Source of the DNA: Coniella vitis
Lineage: Eukaryota; Ascomycota; Sordariomycetes; Diaporthales; Schizoparmaceae
Assembly (NCBI GenBank): GCA_011317545.1
Contig: WUJK01000011.1
Location: 387,501-451,500 of the forward strand
Direction of reading: 5' to 3'
DNA length: 64,000 nt
Part shown: positions 46,866 through 60,999 of the stretch, piece by piece
Position numbering within the stretch: the first letter of the stretch is position 1
How the letters are laid out: every line of letters begins with the position of its first letter
Notes under the pieces: model-generated
What the model saw: the letters and a program-made list of their open reading frames with translations, nothing else
The model's database searches: none
Told to the model about the DNA's origin: nothing
Program-made: the position numbers and the translations under genes

Positions 46866-48899
46866 TTTAATTAACTTCTTTCTACCTATTCTATATATCC
46901 AACGGTATTTATATATTTATTCGGCGTATAGCCTTAGGATATCGTTCTCTTATAACGAGTAATTCGGGTAACTCCTTACTTAAGCGAATAACGATAATAA
47001 TAATATAATAATAATTATATAATAAATAGTTATTTAAATAATAGATAAATAGTAATATATTATTAAACGAGTAATATAATAATAGCGCGAAGATAGCGTA
47101 CGAAACCTAGAAACGCTTATAATATAACTTATATAAATCGAATAATCCCGTAGCCTATTATTATAGAAGCTATTAGTAAGTATTAGTAACCTAGCGGTCG
47201 AATACCCTAATCCGGTACTTAATAAACTAGAAGATACCTATATTCTACTCTTACCTCCTAAGATATAGAAAACGCTAATATCGATATAGATAAAGCCCTA
47301 AAGAGTATAATTATACCTAAATATAAGCCCCTTTCTTAACTAGCGAACTTTAAGGGTATATATATTTAATTCCTAACTTAAGAGCGTATTATAAGGTATA
47401 AATTCGTCCGAGATACCTATTTTATCGGGAATTATATAGATAAGTCCTAAGAAATCTATAAATACTTAAAAGGAGATATAAAGGTTATAGCGTAGAGCTA
47501 TTATATCGTAGGAGGAGAGTATAGCTTTTAGAAACCCTCCTTATTCCTATAATAGCTCTATTACCGATATTATAATAAGAACTACGCTATTACCGCTTCC
47601 TAAAGGCTTTATAATTTTACTTAAAAGAAAGGCTAATCCTTCCCTAACTTCTTCTCCTAATAGGAAAAATTACTAATAAACTCCGGCGGTATAAAATAGC
47701 CGGATTTAACTAAATTAATATATCTAAAGGGCGCTATTAATAGTATACTATATATATAGCTTATTAGTATAAAGATATTATCGATATATAACGATTAAGT
47801 AAAGAAAGCTTTCCGTATCTCGGCTAAGCTAGAAAGCTATATTACTATCCGAGATAATAGCTATACTTCGCCCTTAAGCTACTTATCCGGCGTTATAGTA
47901 TAGCGCTTTAGAATAGCTTAGTAAATAGGAGGAAACGGATAGAAACCGTAAAACCCTTATATAAATCGCGATAGGGATATAGCTATAACTAGTATTAATA
48001 TATTATAGGCTAATAAATAATACGTAAGATAGGTTAATTAAGCGGAGATTATATATAGGAAAGAGTAGGGACTTTATTATAAGTATAGATATTCGAACTA
48101 TAGAATCGCTTATTACCCCCTCCTATCTATATACCCGCTTATTACCTTAGGAGCTATTCGGAAGATAGGAATTAATATAGCCGATATTAACCTTATCGAC
48201 CTTAATAATACTATTAAGGAATAGGAGGAAAACTAGCTATTCCTATATAGAGTTATATATAGGAGCTTATAGGTTTCGACTTTAGCTTATAAAAAGTAAA
48301 GCGTTAGATAAATAGAAACTATTTTATAATAAATCTATTCTATAATTTAACTTTATTTATCCTAATACTTATTAACTCTAGTTATAACTATTATTCTATT
48401 ATAAGTAAGATATTTATATATAAATTAAGACTTTTATATATACTTATCCCGCTTAGGACTCTTTATTAATTATTAAGGGAGAGAATATTATATAAGTAGC
48501 CCGTTATCCGCTATATAACCTACCTTAATATAGATTTAAATAGGTATTTATATCGTATTTAAGCCTATATAATCCCCCGCCTTTAATATAACCTCGTTTT
48601 AGGAAAACCTTAAGTAGAAAGAGAGAGGGTAATATATATAGCTTATAAATACCGCTTAAATATTAAATAAGCCGGAGGATTAGAGGTTTAGGAACGAGGA
48701 TATAGCCTTAAGAATTTTAATTATATATCTATTAATACCCTTATTATTTAAAGCGAAGTTCGGTATATAAAACGCTTAAATACCGCTTAGATAACGCTTT
48801 TTAGTATTATAATAGCCGATATTACTAAGGCCCTAATACCGAAAGTAGAATCCTCGGTTAATAAAAAACTCCCCTTAAAGTATTATAAGTTCCGGAACC

Positions 48900-51800
48900 T
48901 TTTTAATAAGGAAGTAGTTTCTGCGCTACCGCTGTATAAAGAGGGAGCGGATTATAAGATCCGGCTATATAAGAAGGCGGATAAATCTATTATAAACGCC
49001 CTATAGGGCCCGTTATACGGGATATCTAGAGAAGAATTTATTATATTAAGGAAGATTCTTACTAAGCTATTCGATATAAGCTATATTAGAGCTAATAGCT
49101 CCTTAATAGGAGCTCTTATAATCTTTATTAAGAAACTAAGGGGCGGCCTCTGTTTTTATATAAACTATTATATATTTAATATTATCTTAGAAGCCGATTA
49201 CTACCCGCTCCCCCTTATTAAAAAAACCCTATTTAATATTATAAATATTAAATATTTTACTAAGCTCGATATATAAATAGCATTTTATAAGCTTTATATT
49301 AAGGAAGGAGATAAGTAGAAGACCGCCTTTTATATAAGGTATAGCCTCTTCGAATAGCTAATAACCCCGTTCGGACTTATAAGTATTCCCGTAATATTCT
49401 AATACTATATTAATAACGCTTTACGCCCCTATCTAAATATCTTCTATTTAGCTTATATCGATAATATTCTAATATATACCGATAATACGGCTAAAGATTA
49501 TCGAGTAAAGGTAAAGCTAATATTATATATTCTCGAAGTAATAGGTTTAAATTTAGATATTACTAAGTATAAATTCGGCGTAACCGAGATAAAGTATCTA
49601 GGCTTTATTATCGAAGTAGGGGTAGAGATTTATATAAACCCCGAGAAGGTATATATTATATACGATTAGGAGGCTTTAAAGATAGTTAAGGGAGTTTATA
49701 ACTTCTAGGATTTATAAACTTCTATTATTAATTTATCGCTAATTATTCCGAAATTATAAAGCCCCTCTTAGCCTTAATTAAAAAGGGGGTCCTATTTAAG
49801 TTCGGGGAATAGGAAAAAGCTATATTCGAGTAGCTAAAACGCCTCTTTATTAATAAGCCTATATTCGCTTAATAGGATCCGGATAAGGAGATAATATTAA
49901 AGGCGGATTATTCTAGGTATTTATTAGGTAGCTATCTCTCTTAAAGGGATAAGTATAATATCCTCCGCCCGGTAATATACTATTTATACTATTTAAACCC
50001 TATAGAATATAACTATAAGATCTATAATAAGGAACTATTAACCGTTATTAATTACTTAAGAGTATAAGATACGGAGCTTAGGGGTATTATATTACTATTT
50101 ATAATTTACTCGGATTATAGGAACCTCGAATATTTTATAATATTATAGCGTTTTACCGAGAGGTAAATCCGCTAATCCGAGATAATAGCTCGTTTTCGAT
50201 ATTACTTAGTTTACTATATAAGAATAGCTAGTAAGTATTTAAACGCCCTTTTAAAGAGGGAGTAGGATATATTATATAATATATCTAACGAACGCTTCGC
50301 CGGTAGGTAAATCTAGCTTTTACTATCGATAAAGATAAGCTAAGTTATAATATATAACGAGCTATTATTAATAGGTAGTAAGGTTTTTATATAAAAGGAG
50401 CTTTAATACCTATAGGATAACGCTACCTTATATAATAAAGTCTACTCCTAGCTTATAAGTATAATCCGTAGGGGTAAACGCTCTTTTCCCCCTTACCTAT
50501 AAATATCCGAAGGTAAGCTTATTAAGGTATTTATAGCGGAATACTCGATTAATAATAAAAGATTATTTAAGTTCCGCGAATAGCTTTAATTACCGGATTA
50601 GGAACCCCTATATATTAAACTAATATAAAGTATCTATAATTCCACCCTATCTAGCTACCTAGGGAAAGATATTATTATTATAATAATAATAAGGGGCTAT
50701 TTCTAGCTAGGTATATATTATAGTATTCGGCGGTTTATATAAAATTATAACGTTTATAAACGTAAGATAGTATAGAGATATTAAAAGAAGGGTTCTTAAG
50801 CCCCTACTAATACCTAAGCGGGTATAGAGCGAGTTATCCGTAAACTTTATAATCGACCTCCCCTATAAGAATAATATAAAAAAGGCCTATTTAATAATAA
50901 TTATAGACCGATTAACGAAAGCTATTATACTTAAAGCTATATATAATATAAGTACGGAAGCGTATATAGAGCGGTTCTTATATTATTATTAGCGGTTTTA
51001 TAGTTTCCCTAAGGTAATAATTAGTAATCGAGGCTTAAACTAGGTAAAAGGGCTTTAGCGCCGATTATATAAGCTTATAAAGATAGAGTAGCGTTTAAGT
51101 ACCGCTTTCTACTTATAAACGGATAGAGCTATAAAAAGGGCAAACTAAGAGGTTATAGATTACCTCTAAGCGTTCGTTATATATATATAATTAGATTAGC
51201 CGATACTTTACCTAGCGCTTAACTAGCTATTAATAATAGGGATATTAATACGATTAGCTTTAGCCTATTTTTTATCCTATATAGCTATTATATAGATCTA
51301 ATCGAATAGGTAGAGCATAGTATATTAATAGCGTAAATACCTAAGGTTTAAGCCGAGAACTTCGTTTAATAGCTTAAAAATATAATTATTTTCGCTTAAG
51401 CTATAATAGTAATTATATAATAACGAATAGAAGAATCTACGAATAAATTATAAGTAGTTATAAAGCGGTTTATTAAAGGCGATAAGGTATAATTCTCCCT
51501 ATAAAATATTACTACTAACCGCTTTTTAAAGAAGTTAGCTTAGCTATATAAGAAGTATACTATAATATATATTATTAACCCTTATATAATAGAACTAAAT
51601 ATCCCGCTAGGTATTTATCCTTATTTCTATATAGATCTCCTAATCCGAGCTATATAGGACCCGCTCCTATTATAGGTATAAAGAGAATACCGGCTTAACC
51701 CTATTATAATTAAAGAGGGAGAGGAACCCGAGTATTAGGTAGAGAGTATTATTAGAGTATATAATAAGCCGTATAAAGGTTATACGAAAACGGACGAAAC

Positions 51801-51920
51801 GCTATAACGCGAAGTCCTAGTTAAATAGGTCGGATAGGATTAGCTAGACTAATAGCTATTATCCGAATTTAAAGATATAGCTACTTTTAAGGAGTTTAAG
51901 TAACGTTATAATAGTATTAC
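48900..51920 (+). pseudogene. Decayed pol of the gypsy element
   Basis: Reading through TAA/TAG gives the RT block with RGGLCFYINYYIFN (from a GGLRFCVDYRALN-type motif), YYPLPLIKKTL and KYFTKLDI. The catalytic motif is at 49454-49465 and now reads YIDN. Integrase follows (VNFIIDLP... DRLTKAI, ~50840-50950), and the chromodomain ends in REVLVK-stop-VG-stop-D near 51820, from an LVKWKGYD-type sequence. The stops and the Cys/His-to-Tyr and Asp-to-Asn changes are all C-to-T or G-to-A. No function is expected. Confidence 0.85.
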
Positions 51921-53459
51921 GAGTTATAATAGCTTAAAGTTATAGAAAAGAAGAGCAGGGAAATTAAGTATTATAAATAAAAAGAAAACTATACGCGAAA
52001 TATATACTAATACGGCTATCTACTTATCCTCGCTTACCTCCTCCTTATTACTAGAATTACTCTCCTTAGTTTTACTAAAATAAGGATTATTATTAATACC
52101 GCGCTTCGCTTTAATATTAATTAAGCCCTTACTTTTACTACCCCCTTCTATAAGCTTTACTAATAGGTCGGTAATATCCTCTAATACTACCGCCTAATAG
52201 CGTATAAGCTTATAGCTATAGCGCTAGTATAAAGTTAATAGGATATAAGTAGGGAAAGAATAATCGATATATATACTATAGGTATACTTATTATTTAATA
52301 ACCGGACCTTATTATAGCTAGCCTAAGTCTTACCTAACTTAGGTAGGTAATCGCAGGTATAATATATAGCGAGAGTAATAAAAGCTTAGGGGCGGAGAGT
52401 ATCTAGAGTATATAAATATAAAAAGGTATAAATAAGGAAGGAGTAATATATATTAGGGTTAGAAGTATTATAAGCGAGGGAATAATTAATTATAATAATA
52501 ATAGCGGTATATATCTTATCGGTCTAGTAAAAGGGGGTATAAGAGTAGCCGGAGTTCTTACCCTTCTTATTCGCCCTATAAGGGAAATAATAAGCGCCGG
52601 CTATAATAGTTAATAAGCTATAAAGGAATAAGGGAAGCGCTATTTACTAATACCGTAAAGGTAAAGGGAAAGGGGGTTTTTAGAAGCCCTTATAATATAG
52701 AGTAGGTATTACTCGTCCCTAATACCCTCGGGGAGGGTAATATAGGGTTAGAGCTATAAGTTAATAGCGATAACGCTTTAGATAAGCTTATTAATAACTT
52801 TATCGAGCTAGGTAGTAATAGGGGCGAGGATAATAACGGTAGGAATAATAATAAGCGTAATAGGAATAGCTATAGCTATAGCTATAAGCGTTACTGCTAT
52901 AGGAGTAGCTATAAAGCCTACGGTAATAATAGGGGCGGCGGCGGTAGGTATAATAATAGGGGCTATATTAACTTACTTAAAGCGAGTAATAACGTTTATA
53001 TTATTAGTAGAGCTAAGTATAAGTAAAGGACGAATAAGGAAAGCGTAATACTTACCTTATTATTATAATAATTAGTTTCGTATAACTTATAAGAGCTTTA
53101 GTTTAATTAAGAGGAAGGAATAACCCTTAGAATAGGGGTTAAGGGGGTATTTATACTTTTTCGAGGCTTTAAGAATAAAGATATCGCGCTTATAATCGCC
53201 TACTAGGTTAAGGGCGTTACTATTATTCTATTAATAGATAATAAGCGGTAAAACTTATAGATTCGCCGAGAGCTAGGTTAAAAGAAGCTCTATAGATATA
53301 AGACTCCTTTTATACTTACTAGGTATAAGAATAAGGCTCCTTTAATAGGGTAGGCGGGCGTAGCGGTATTATATTATTATACTATTTAGGTAGCTATTAT
53401 ACCCTTAATATATTATATATAGCCCTATAAGAGGGCGTTTAGCTTAAACGGGGGGGTAA
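51921..53459. other. Extra region between gypsy pol and 3' LTR
   Basis: About 1.5 kb not needed by a standard gypsy element. A minus-strand frame over roughly 52560-52040 is open except for TAA/TAG, and a plus-strand segment at 52835-53026 encodes an Arg/Gly/Asn/Tyr-rich tail (for example NNRGGGGRYNNRGY) ending in a stop. Either may be a remnant of an additional ORF. Confidence 0.5.
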
Positions 53460-53798
53460 TATTATAAGCCTACGGGTAAATATACGGCTTCGATATATTA
53501 GGGTATAAAGCCTTAGTTAGTATATTCCCTTCCTATCTAAAGACTAGTATTATATAAGCGCTAAATAAGAGCGCCTTCCGAGTAACTTATAAGCCGCTTA
53601 GAAGATTATCGGTAATAATACCTATATCGATAGTAAACCTATAGAAAACTCTATCTAAAGGTATATCTTAAGCGTAAGAGCTACTTAAGAGCAGCTCTTA
53701 CGCCGCTATATAAATACTACTCTTACTTCTCTCCTTAAATTAGTTAATAATAGAAATTAGGATTATAACTACGAACGCTCTCTCGATACCCGTTTATA
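53460..53798 (+). repeat. 3' LTR
   Basis: 339 bases starting TATTATAAGCCTACGGG and ending CCCGTTTATA, followed by the target duplication ATAAC. Confidence 0.93.
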
Positions 53799-56099
53799 AT
53801 AACTTACTTTAACTCTTTCCCTCCTTTCTTTTATACCTACCCTCCCTCCGTCTATTATATTATTATATTTTCGCCCCTTAAAGTACTAACTATACCTCTA
53901 AGCCTTCTTTCTATAATATATACTTTACCTTATACCCTAAGGTATTAATATTGCTAAAATCCTTATACTATCTCTATAACTAAGATTTAGGTATACCTCC
54001 TAAGATACGATTAAAACGAGGGAAGAAGGCGGCGGAGGCTATAAACGGTAACGCCTCCTCGAACTCCTCGAATATATATACCTCCTAATCCGCCTCCGCC
54101 GCTCCCTTTATATCTACGCCGGGCTCCTCGGCTAGTATAAATACTTCTTCTAGCTATATTACCTAATATAGCGATAAACTCTAGCTTATCTTCGTATAAG
54201 GATTTTTTAACCTCTCTAAAGATCCTTTATAGCTTATACCTATACCTAACTTAAAGTAATACCCTAAACGCCTTAAGATAAAAACGAAAGTAGCCCTTAC
54301 GAAAACCCTATCTTTATTATAAAAGTATAACCTTCCTCTTAATTATAGCTTCCTACCGCTTTATAAGATTAAATTACTAAGCCGAGAACCCCTATACCTA
54401 TTATAATAGAATATTCGAGCTAATACTTTAGAATTCGTTAATTATAAATTATATAAGCTAACGGCTAAGGAAATTAAATCGAATACTAATTTCGTTAATA
54501 AAACCTACCTACTCCTTACTTTATACTACCTTTTAATATCGGTTATAATACCGAACGAAATCCTCGGAGAAATATTAGGTTTTAAGGAGGTTCGGTATAT
54601 TTATATATATTAGATCTATCTTAATAAATATAAAAATACCTTCGAGATATATTACTTATAACTACCTACTTAATTAGTATTATAGGGTATTAACTTCCTC
54701 CTTTTTGTTATATCCTAAGTATTTATATTATATCGAATATTATAAGGATAAGTTAGTACTATATAATATTAATTTATCCCTATAATACCTAAATTATAAT
54801 CCCTTAATAATATTGGGTAATATATAATACGCCGATAATAAATTCGTACCTTATAATACTAACTCTTCTTATAATCTAACCTTAAATCTTTATTAACTAC
54901 CTATCGATTCCTTTAGCTTTTAAATATTCTAAGCCCTTAATCCGAGCGAAGATTTATAAGTTCTAGAATTACGCTATAACTTTAGCCGATATTATAAAGT
55001 AGTATATTAAGCTAATCGAAGTATTCGATAACGCGATATTATATACTATCTATTAGATTATAATCGATAATACTTTAGCTCCTATCCGGTTAATTCGTAA
55101 TAGCGACCTAAGCTTACCTAATCCTAATCGTATTAATATTAATACTATTATAAATATAATAATCCTTTAGTATTTCTACTATTATCCGATAGATCTTATA
55201 AATATAATAACTAAGCGGTATAATACCTCTAAACTATCCCGCGAATATCCTTAAAGCTTCTCTTACGATAATCTTTTTAAAGGTATAGCCTTATATATTT
55301 ACTATACTAAGTAGCGGTATAATTCTAATTTTATTAATATTAAAAACTTTCTCTCGACCTATAGAAGATATTATTAAATAGTACTAAAGTTATTATATTA
55401 AGAGCTAAAGCTACTACCGCTATATATAAAAGATTCCTAGCCGATAATACCGATATAATACCTAACCGTTTAGCTATAGATATTACGCTTATTATAATAG
55501 AAGTACTTATACGCTATATAAATACTATTATATCTTAAAAGCTCGATAACTAAAAGGCTAATATTAGTATATTATATAACCGCCTTTAGAAACGAACCGG
55601 CTTTCTTACGCTTACTATTAAGTATAATAATCTTAATAAAGGTAGTAAATAGGGCCGAGGTTATAATCGGCGTTAGTAAATATTAAACGCTATAATAAAC
55701 CTTTAGCCTATCGACTTATAAGGCGTATAGCGTATATTTAGCGAGATCTACCGCTAGGTCTTACTCCTATAACCTATTACTACCTTAGTTAAAGAGGAAG
55801 ATATATTAAACTAATTCCGTTCGCTATTACTAAATAATAATAGTATAGAATAATATATTATAAGTCTCGAATATAATAATAACCTTTTAGAAGTAGCTTT
55901 AGATAAAGCTAAGGTTTAATAAGATATACTTATTATATTATAGGCTTAGCGCGCCGAGCTTATATAATATTATATAATATATAGTCTTCTCCCTTCTCGA
56001 TTACCTCTCTAGATTAATTTTAAATAGGCGATTATAAATCTCGGTATATATTATACCGGCCGAGATAGCGATAACCGTTATAATAATTTACGGATTTCT

Positions 56100-57560
56100 C
56101 GCCGAAAGAATAAAGATAAATCTCCTACCTTCCCCTTTACCCTAAAAGCCTTTTAAGTTATCGGTATAATATTATTAGAATATTATTTAATTTAAAGGAT
56201 ATTATATTAATAACTACTTTAATAGATATCGATTACTTAGTATAATAGAACTCGCTTTATTAAGGAGTAGACTAAGGCGGGAAAGCCGACTTTATTCGAA
56301 CGTAACGGCGAGACTATTCTAATAATCGTAAAGTTCTTCCGTCGATACTATATATAGGAATTTCTGCTTAGATTCTACTTTTAGTATATAATCCTCGACG
56401 AATACTATATTATCCGTAATCGCTTAATAGGCTAGGTTAGGGTAATTAGGCTTATCCTTTATAATATATAAAACCGCCCTAACTTAATTTAAAACCTATC
56501 CTTACTAGTTATAATCTCTATTATACTTACTATTAATTAATAGTCTAATTACTATAGCCTAGCTAATCTATTCTAGGAGAATATAGGCTTAGAATATAAT
56601 ATTAATTAGGAGAAGTTATCCCTAAGCGTAAAGCTATAATTAAATAATTAGGGTTTCCTAGCCTTTCTTCCCGAGGAAATACTTAGTAAATATAAGTAAT
56701 AACTTATATAAATAACTATAAAGTATAAATAGAGATAATAAATACTTACGCCTAAATATTAGACCTTATATAATTCGACGGAGGATAAGTAGTATACTAT
56801 TATCCGTAATATATTAGCTTATATCGGTATACGCCGGGGAATAAATATAATTACCCGCCTACCCGATTATATAAACAGGGATCTATAGCTAATCTATCCT
56901 TACGATAATATTCCCCCTTATTAGATTTAGATATACGAACTATCCTATAATCTATTTAAAGATTAGGTAAACGAGTATATAAACGCTTATTTTAAGGACC
57001 TTTATATAAAAGCGCCTAATAATACCTAAGAGTATAATATTCGGATTGCCCTTAATAAAAATACGTTTATAATTATAAAGGATAACCCTATAGAGATATC
57101 CGTTCGTTTTAACGGTAGATTAATATATATCCTAACGATTATATTAATAGATTAGCTTAGTTATATTACTATAATTAGGAATAATCTAATTAGTAAGAGA
57201 TCGGATTAAGAGGCCTTTACTAATCTTATCGAGGCCGGTAAAGTTAAGAGTAAAGCTATATTAGTATATAAGGCTACTATATAGAACGTTTATAACCGGG
57301 CTATAAATACCTTTATATTCGGCGTAGGCTATACCGAGGTAATCCTTTAGGGTATTAGAGATAACGGTCTTACCTACCTTTAACTTCTTAAGTTTAGAGA
57401 TAACCTATATTCGTTTATTATACCTAACCGCTATTATATTCTTTTCCGGGACTTATATAAGTCTCCTATTAATACCTATATTCTCGATATTATAGCTAAG
57501 TATACTGCTAATTATAAGCAAACGTTAGTTATAATAGCTACTCCCTAGGAGTAACTATAA
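56100..57560 (+). pseudogene. RIP-decayed coding frame of the TIR element, family unknown
   Basis: One frame runs for about 480 codons with interruptions by TAA and TAG only, never TGA, as expected if CAA/CAG codons were mutated. Recognisable-looking peptides include ERNGETILIIVKFFRRYY, YIILDEYYIIRNRLIG, ISVRFNGRLIYIL and NTFIFGVGYTEVIL. I cannot assign them to a transposase, polymerase or recombinase family. The upstream frame from ~53985 (KIRLKRGKKAAEAINGN) may belong to the same gene. Confidence 0.55.
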
Positions 57561-57582
57561 GTATTATATATATAATCGACTT

Positions 57583-57632
57583 AGTATTATAAGGTATAAA
57601 GTTTTCTTTCTAACTTTATACCCTATAATACT
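57583..57632. repeat. 21-bp-stem hairpin inside the TIR element
   Basis: AGTATTATAAGGTATAAAGTT pairs with 57612-57632 with one mismatch around an 8-base loop. It lies directly after the decayed frame ending near 57560. Confidence 0.8.
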
Positions 57633-58489
57633 AACCTCTCTATTTAATTAACCCTTATTAATAATTATTATACCTTAGGGTATTAACCTATTTTATTTAG
57701 GACTTATACTAATAAATTATAATAATATTCTCGTTACGATCCTCGAAAAAGCTTTGCTAACTATCCTTTCTATTCGCTTTATTATAATATTATCTAAAAA
57801 ATTAGCCGCTTTTTCTAAATTTAACGACCTAAAGGCTATTATTAATATAATAATCCTTAATTAATACTATAGCTCGGCTAACTTAAACCTCTATTATTAT
57901 TATAACCTTAGAATTTAGGTATAATACTTATAGAACTTTAGTATTATTAGATAAATATATAGTCGAATTATATATATAGGCTAGTAAAAGGAAGTTATAT
58001 AGATTATCCTATATATAAAAGATATAATCTACGACTTTTTATAATATAAGGCCTATATTAAGGAAGCTATATCCTTAGTTATAGAGCTATAGTTTCTACT
58101 TTAGCTTAAGCCTTTTAGAGAGCTTTATAAGCTATTAGCTTACGAAATACTATAGGTTTTCTAAGCTATACCGTTTAACCGCTTTATATTAGAGATTATC
58201 TATATTATTATAATTTAGGACTTTAATTCGGTAGAGATTCGGACCTTTACTTAGTTTTACTATCTTCTCGCCCTCCTAATCCTCTAAATCGGCGATAAGC
58301 TTAATACTATAGTTAACTATCTCTTACCGCTAATCTATAAGAATCTAGATATCTTACTACGTTTATAGCTTAATAGTTTCGAATAGGAGAAGTAAATACC
58401 TTCTAGCGTTAAATACTTAATATAGGATATAATAGGTATTATTATTACTACTATTAAGGGCGGAGAGAATAATAGTAATAGTAGTTAGG

Positions 58490-60290
58490 TATACTAAGAG
58501 CGCTTTAAGAGATTATTATTAGAGTTTAATAATAGCCGGAAGAGGAAGTATATCCGAGATAAACCGGATAAATCTAGCCCTATTCCGAAGGCGAAGAAAA
58601 TCCGACCCTTAAAGATTACCGAGGAAGGTTATATATCTTAGGATAATAAGTCTAATAATAGTAAGTATAATAAGGATACTAATATTAATAGCGATATTTA
58701 AGAACTTATAGTATATAAGGGTAATATCGTAAAGAGGCTTATTACCTTTAGAGATATTTTTTCTTAGTTAAATAAGTTTATTTATAAGCTACTCTTAATA
58801 GTTTATTATATCCGCTTTTTTCTAGGTAAAGTATTTAGTTTAAATAATAAATTATAAATTATACTAAGTAAGTAATAGATCCCTTATTAAGAATATAAGA
58901 AAATTTTTAAATATAGTTATATCTAATATAATATTATTTACTAGATATAAAAGCCTAGTTATTTCGATTTTAAGACTTTAATTAAAATATATTATATATT
59001 AACTATCTTATTATTTTAACTACTATTATAGGTAGTTAGTATAGCGTTAGCTATTAATAATAGCGGCTTTTACCGAAACTTAAATCGTTGGTATTCGTTT
59101 ATTAAAGCTATTTATCTAATATAGGATTAATATCTATATAGATATAATTTTAATAATTAACTAGTAATAAACCTAATTATCTTATCTAATAATAATAATA
59201 AAATGCTATAAATACCTATTATAAAGCCGAGGTTAATAACCGGGGATAGTTTATAGCCTATTAGGTTTATCTCTAATAATAGCCTTATTAATCCCTCGCT
59301 AATAGATTTATATAACTCGATTCTTAGAATATCTAGCTAGGTTAGTCTTAACTAAGTATATATTAATACTAGGGCTATACTAACGAATAGTATTTAATAA
59401 GATAATCCCTCTACTTAATAAAGATAATTAATTCGAATTAGGTTTAATCTTATAATTAGAATATAACTTTAAACTATAATTAGATACGATCGAGCTAATA
59501 AGCTAGTAATAAATATAAAGTACCTTAACCTTAATCGGAGTTATTAGGTTACTTTATTCCCTATATTACTTTCGGTTAATTATCCGAATTAAATAGCTTT
59601 AATCGAGGATATATTCGAATTAGGATATATTTCTATTAGAGAATATAACTTTAAGGACTTCCGATTTATATATTCCTATACCTATAGTAATAATAGCTAT
59701 ATTAACGAATTATACTTCGATCTAGATAACCCGATCTTACTTAAGGACCTAAAGGAATATATTAAACCTAAAAGGGGGAATAACGATATATATAACTTAG
59801 TATTTATAAATATTATTACTAAGAATATTATCGATATTCTAAATATCGATATAGATAAGCCTAAAATACCTATACGGAAGCTATAGGGTTATCCTATTAA
59901 GGCTAAGAAGGAGGCAAAGAAGGATAAATCGGTAGATTAGAAACCTAAAGTAATAAAGAAAGAGGTTATTATAAAGTAGGAAAAGGTAAAAGAGGAAAAG
60001 GTAAAGGAGGAAAAGGTAAAGGAATAAATAAAGTTAGAAGTACGGAAGGATAAGTTTAATATAGATAATTAGGATTCTATAACTAGGTTAGATAATAGGC
60101 TATTAGGTTTACCGGATTCTTTTATACTCTTCTTAGATAAGGATATTATCCCCGAGATACCTTTATAAGATATACTTATATCTAATTCGGAGATATACGG
60201 AAGTCTAAGAGCGGATTATAAGTTGGATAATATTATAATAGTAATACTAATACTAAAGAGGAAGAGAAATACGCTTTTAGGCCCGCTACT
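58490..60290 (+). pseudogene. RIP-decayed Lys/Glu-rich frames of the TIR element
   Basis: Two plus-strand stretches read as charged protein: 58490-58740 (RKRKYIRDKPDKSSPIPKAK) and ~59860-60290 (KAKKEAKKDKSVD..., then repeated EKVKEEKVKEEKVKE). Such basic linkers are common in nuclear DNA-binding proteins, but no domain was recognised and the middle part is too decayed to follow. Confidence 0.4.
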
Positions 60291-60999
60291 TATTATTTAA
60301 ATAGTATTATATAGGAAGAACTAAAACTAAGACTAAAGAGTAATAGAAAATAATAAATAATAATACTATTACCCTATTTAAATATATATACTTATTATAT
60401 TCTTATATACTTTAAAATAAATAGCCTCGGATATACTTAATATAAAATATAATTTATAAATAATCTCTTTATTCTCCTCCTCCTCCCTTCCCCGATTTAT
60501 TATTAGATTTATAAATTAGTAAGGGTATCCTTTACTTAAGTATTCTAAACATCTTTAATAACCTTTAGTATAGCTATAACCCGCTTATACCTAATATTAT
60601 ATTTATTATTATTAATAGGAATATTCGCTACTTTTAACTTAATAAATATATTAAGCCTTATAATATTAATAAGCGTATATTAGGGTATCTATTTATAATA
60701 CGCTTTAGCGCCTTTATATAGGATATAAGCCCCTCCTTATATATTAGGTTAATTTAAATAGGTAATAAGCTCTTTATAATACGATTAGTAATAAGCGTAT
60801 TTAGAATAAGGGAAGTAACGATAATAAGGATTAATAGTATTAATAGCTACCTATTATATATAGGCTTATATTCGGCTTGAGATTAATCCTAGCCCTATAG
60901 GATAAATAATCTAAGGTAGATTTTAATTTATAATTAACTTTTATTATCTTATATAATAATATTACTAAAGACCTACCTATATAACGGCGCTATTATTAT

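Larger units (their letters stand above)
46527..53798 (+). mobile_element. Ty3/gypsy chromovirus retrotransposon, RIP-inactivated
   Basis: A 7,272-bp element with two 339-bp LTRs and the 5-bp target duplication ATAAC (46522-46526 and 53799-53803). A purine tract AAACGGGGGGG (53447-53457) precedes the 3' LTR. Domain order reads RT (~48.9-49.5 kb), then an RNase H region, integrase (~50.83-51.3 kb) and a chromodomain (~51.72-51.86 kb), which is the chromovirus order. Every frame is interrupted by TAA/TAG. It lies inside the TIR element, so it inserted later than that element. About 1.5 kb of extra sequence lies between the chromodomain and the 3' LTR. Confidence 0.92.
53931..57712. repeat. Segment bounded by ~40-bp direct repeats
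   Basis: About 53931-53970 and 57669-57712 share TATACCYTARGGTATTAA and a nearby CTTATACTA in the same order. They bound the 3.7 kb part that holds the unknown frame. They may be ends of a further nested element or an internal duplication. Confidence 0.45.
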
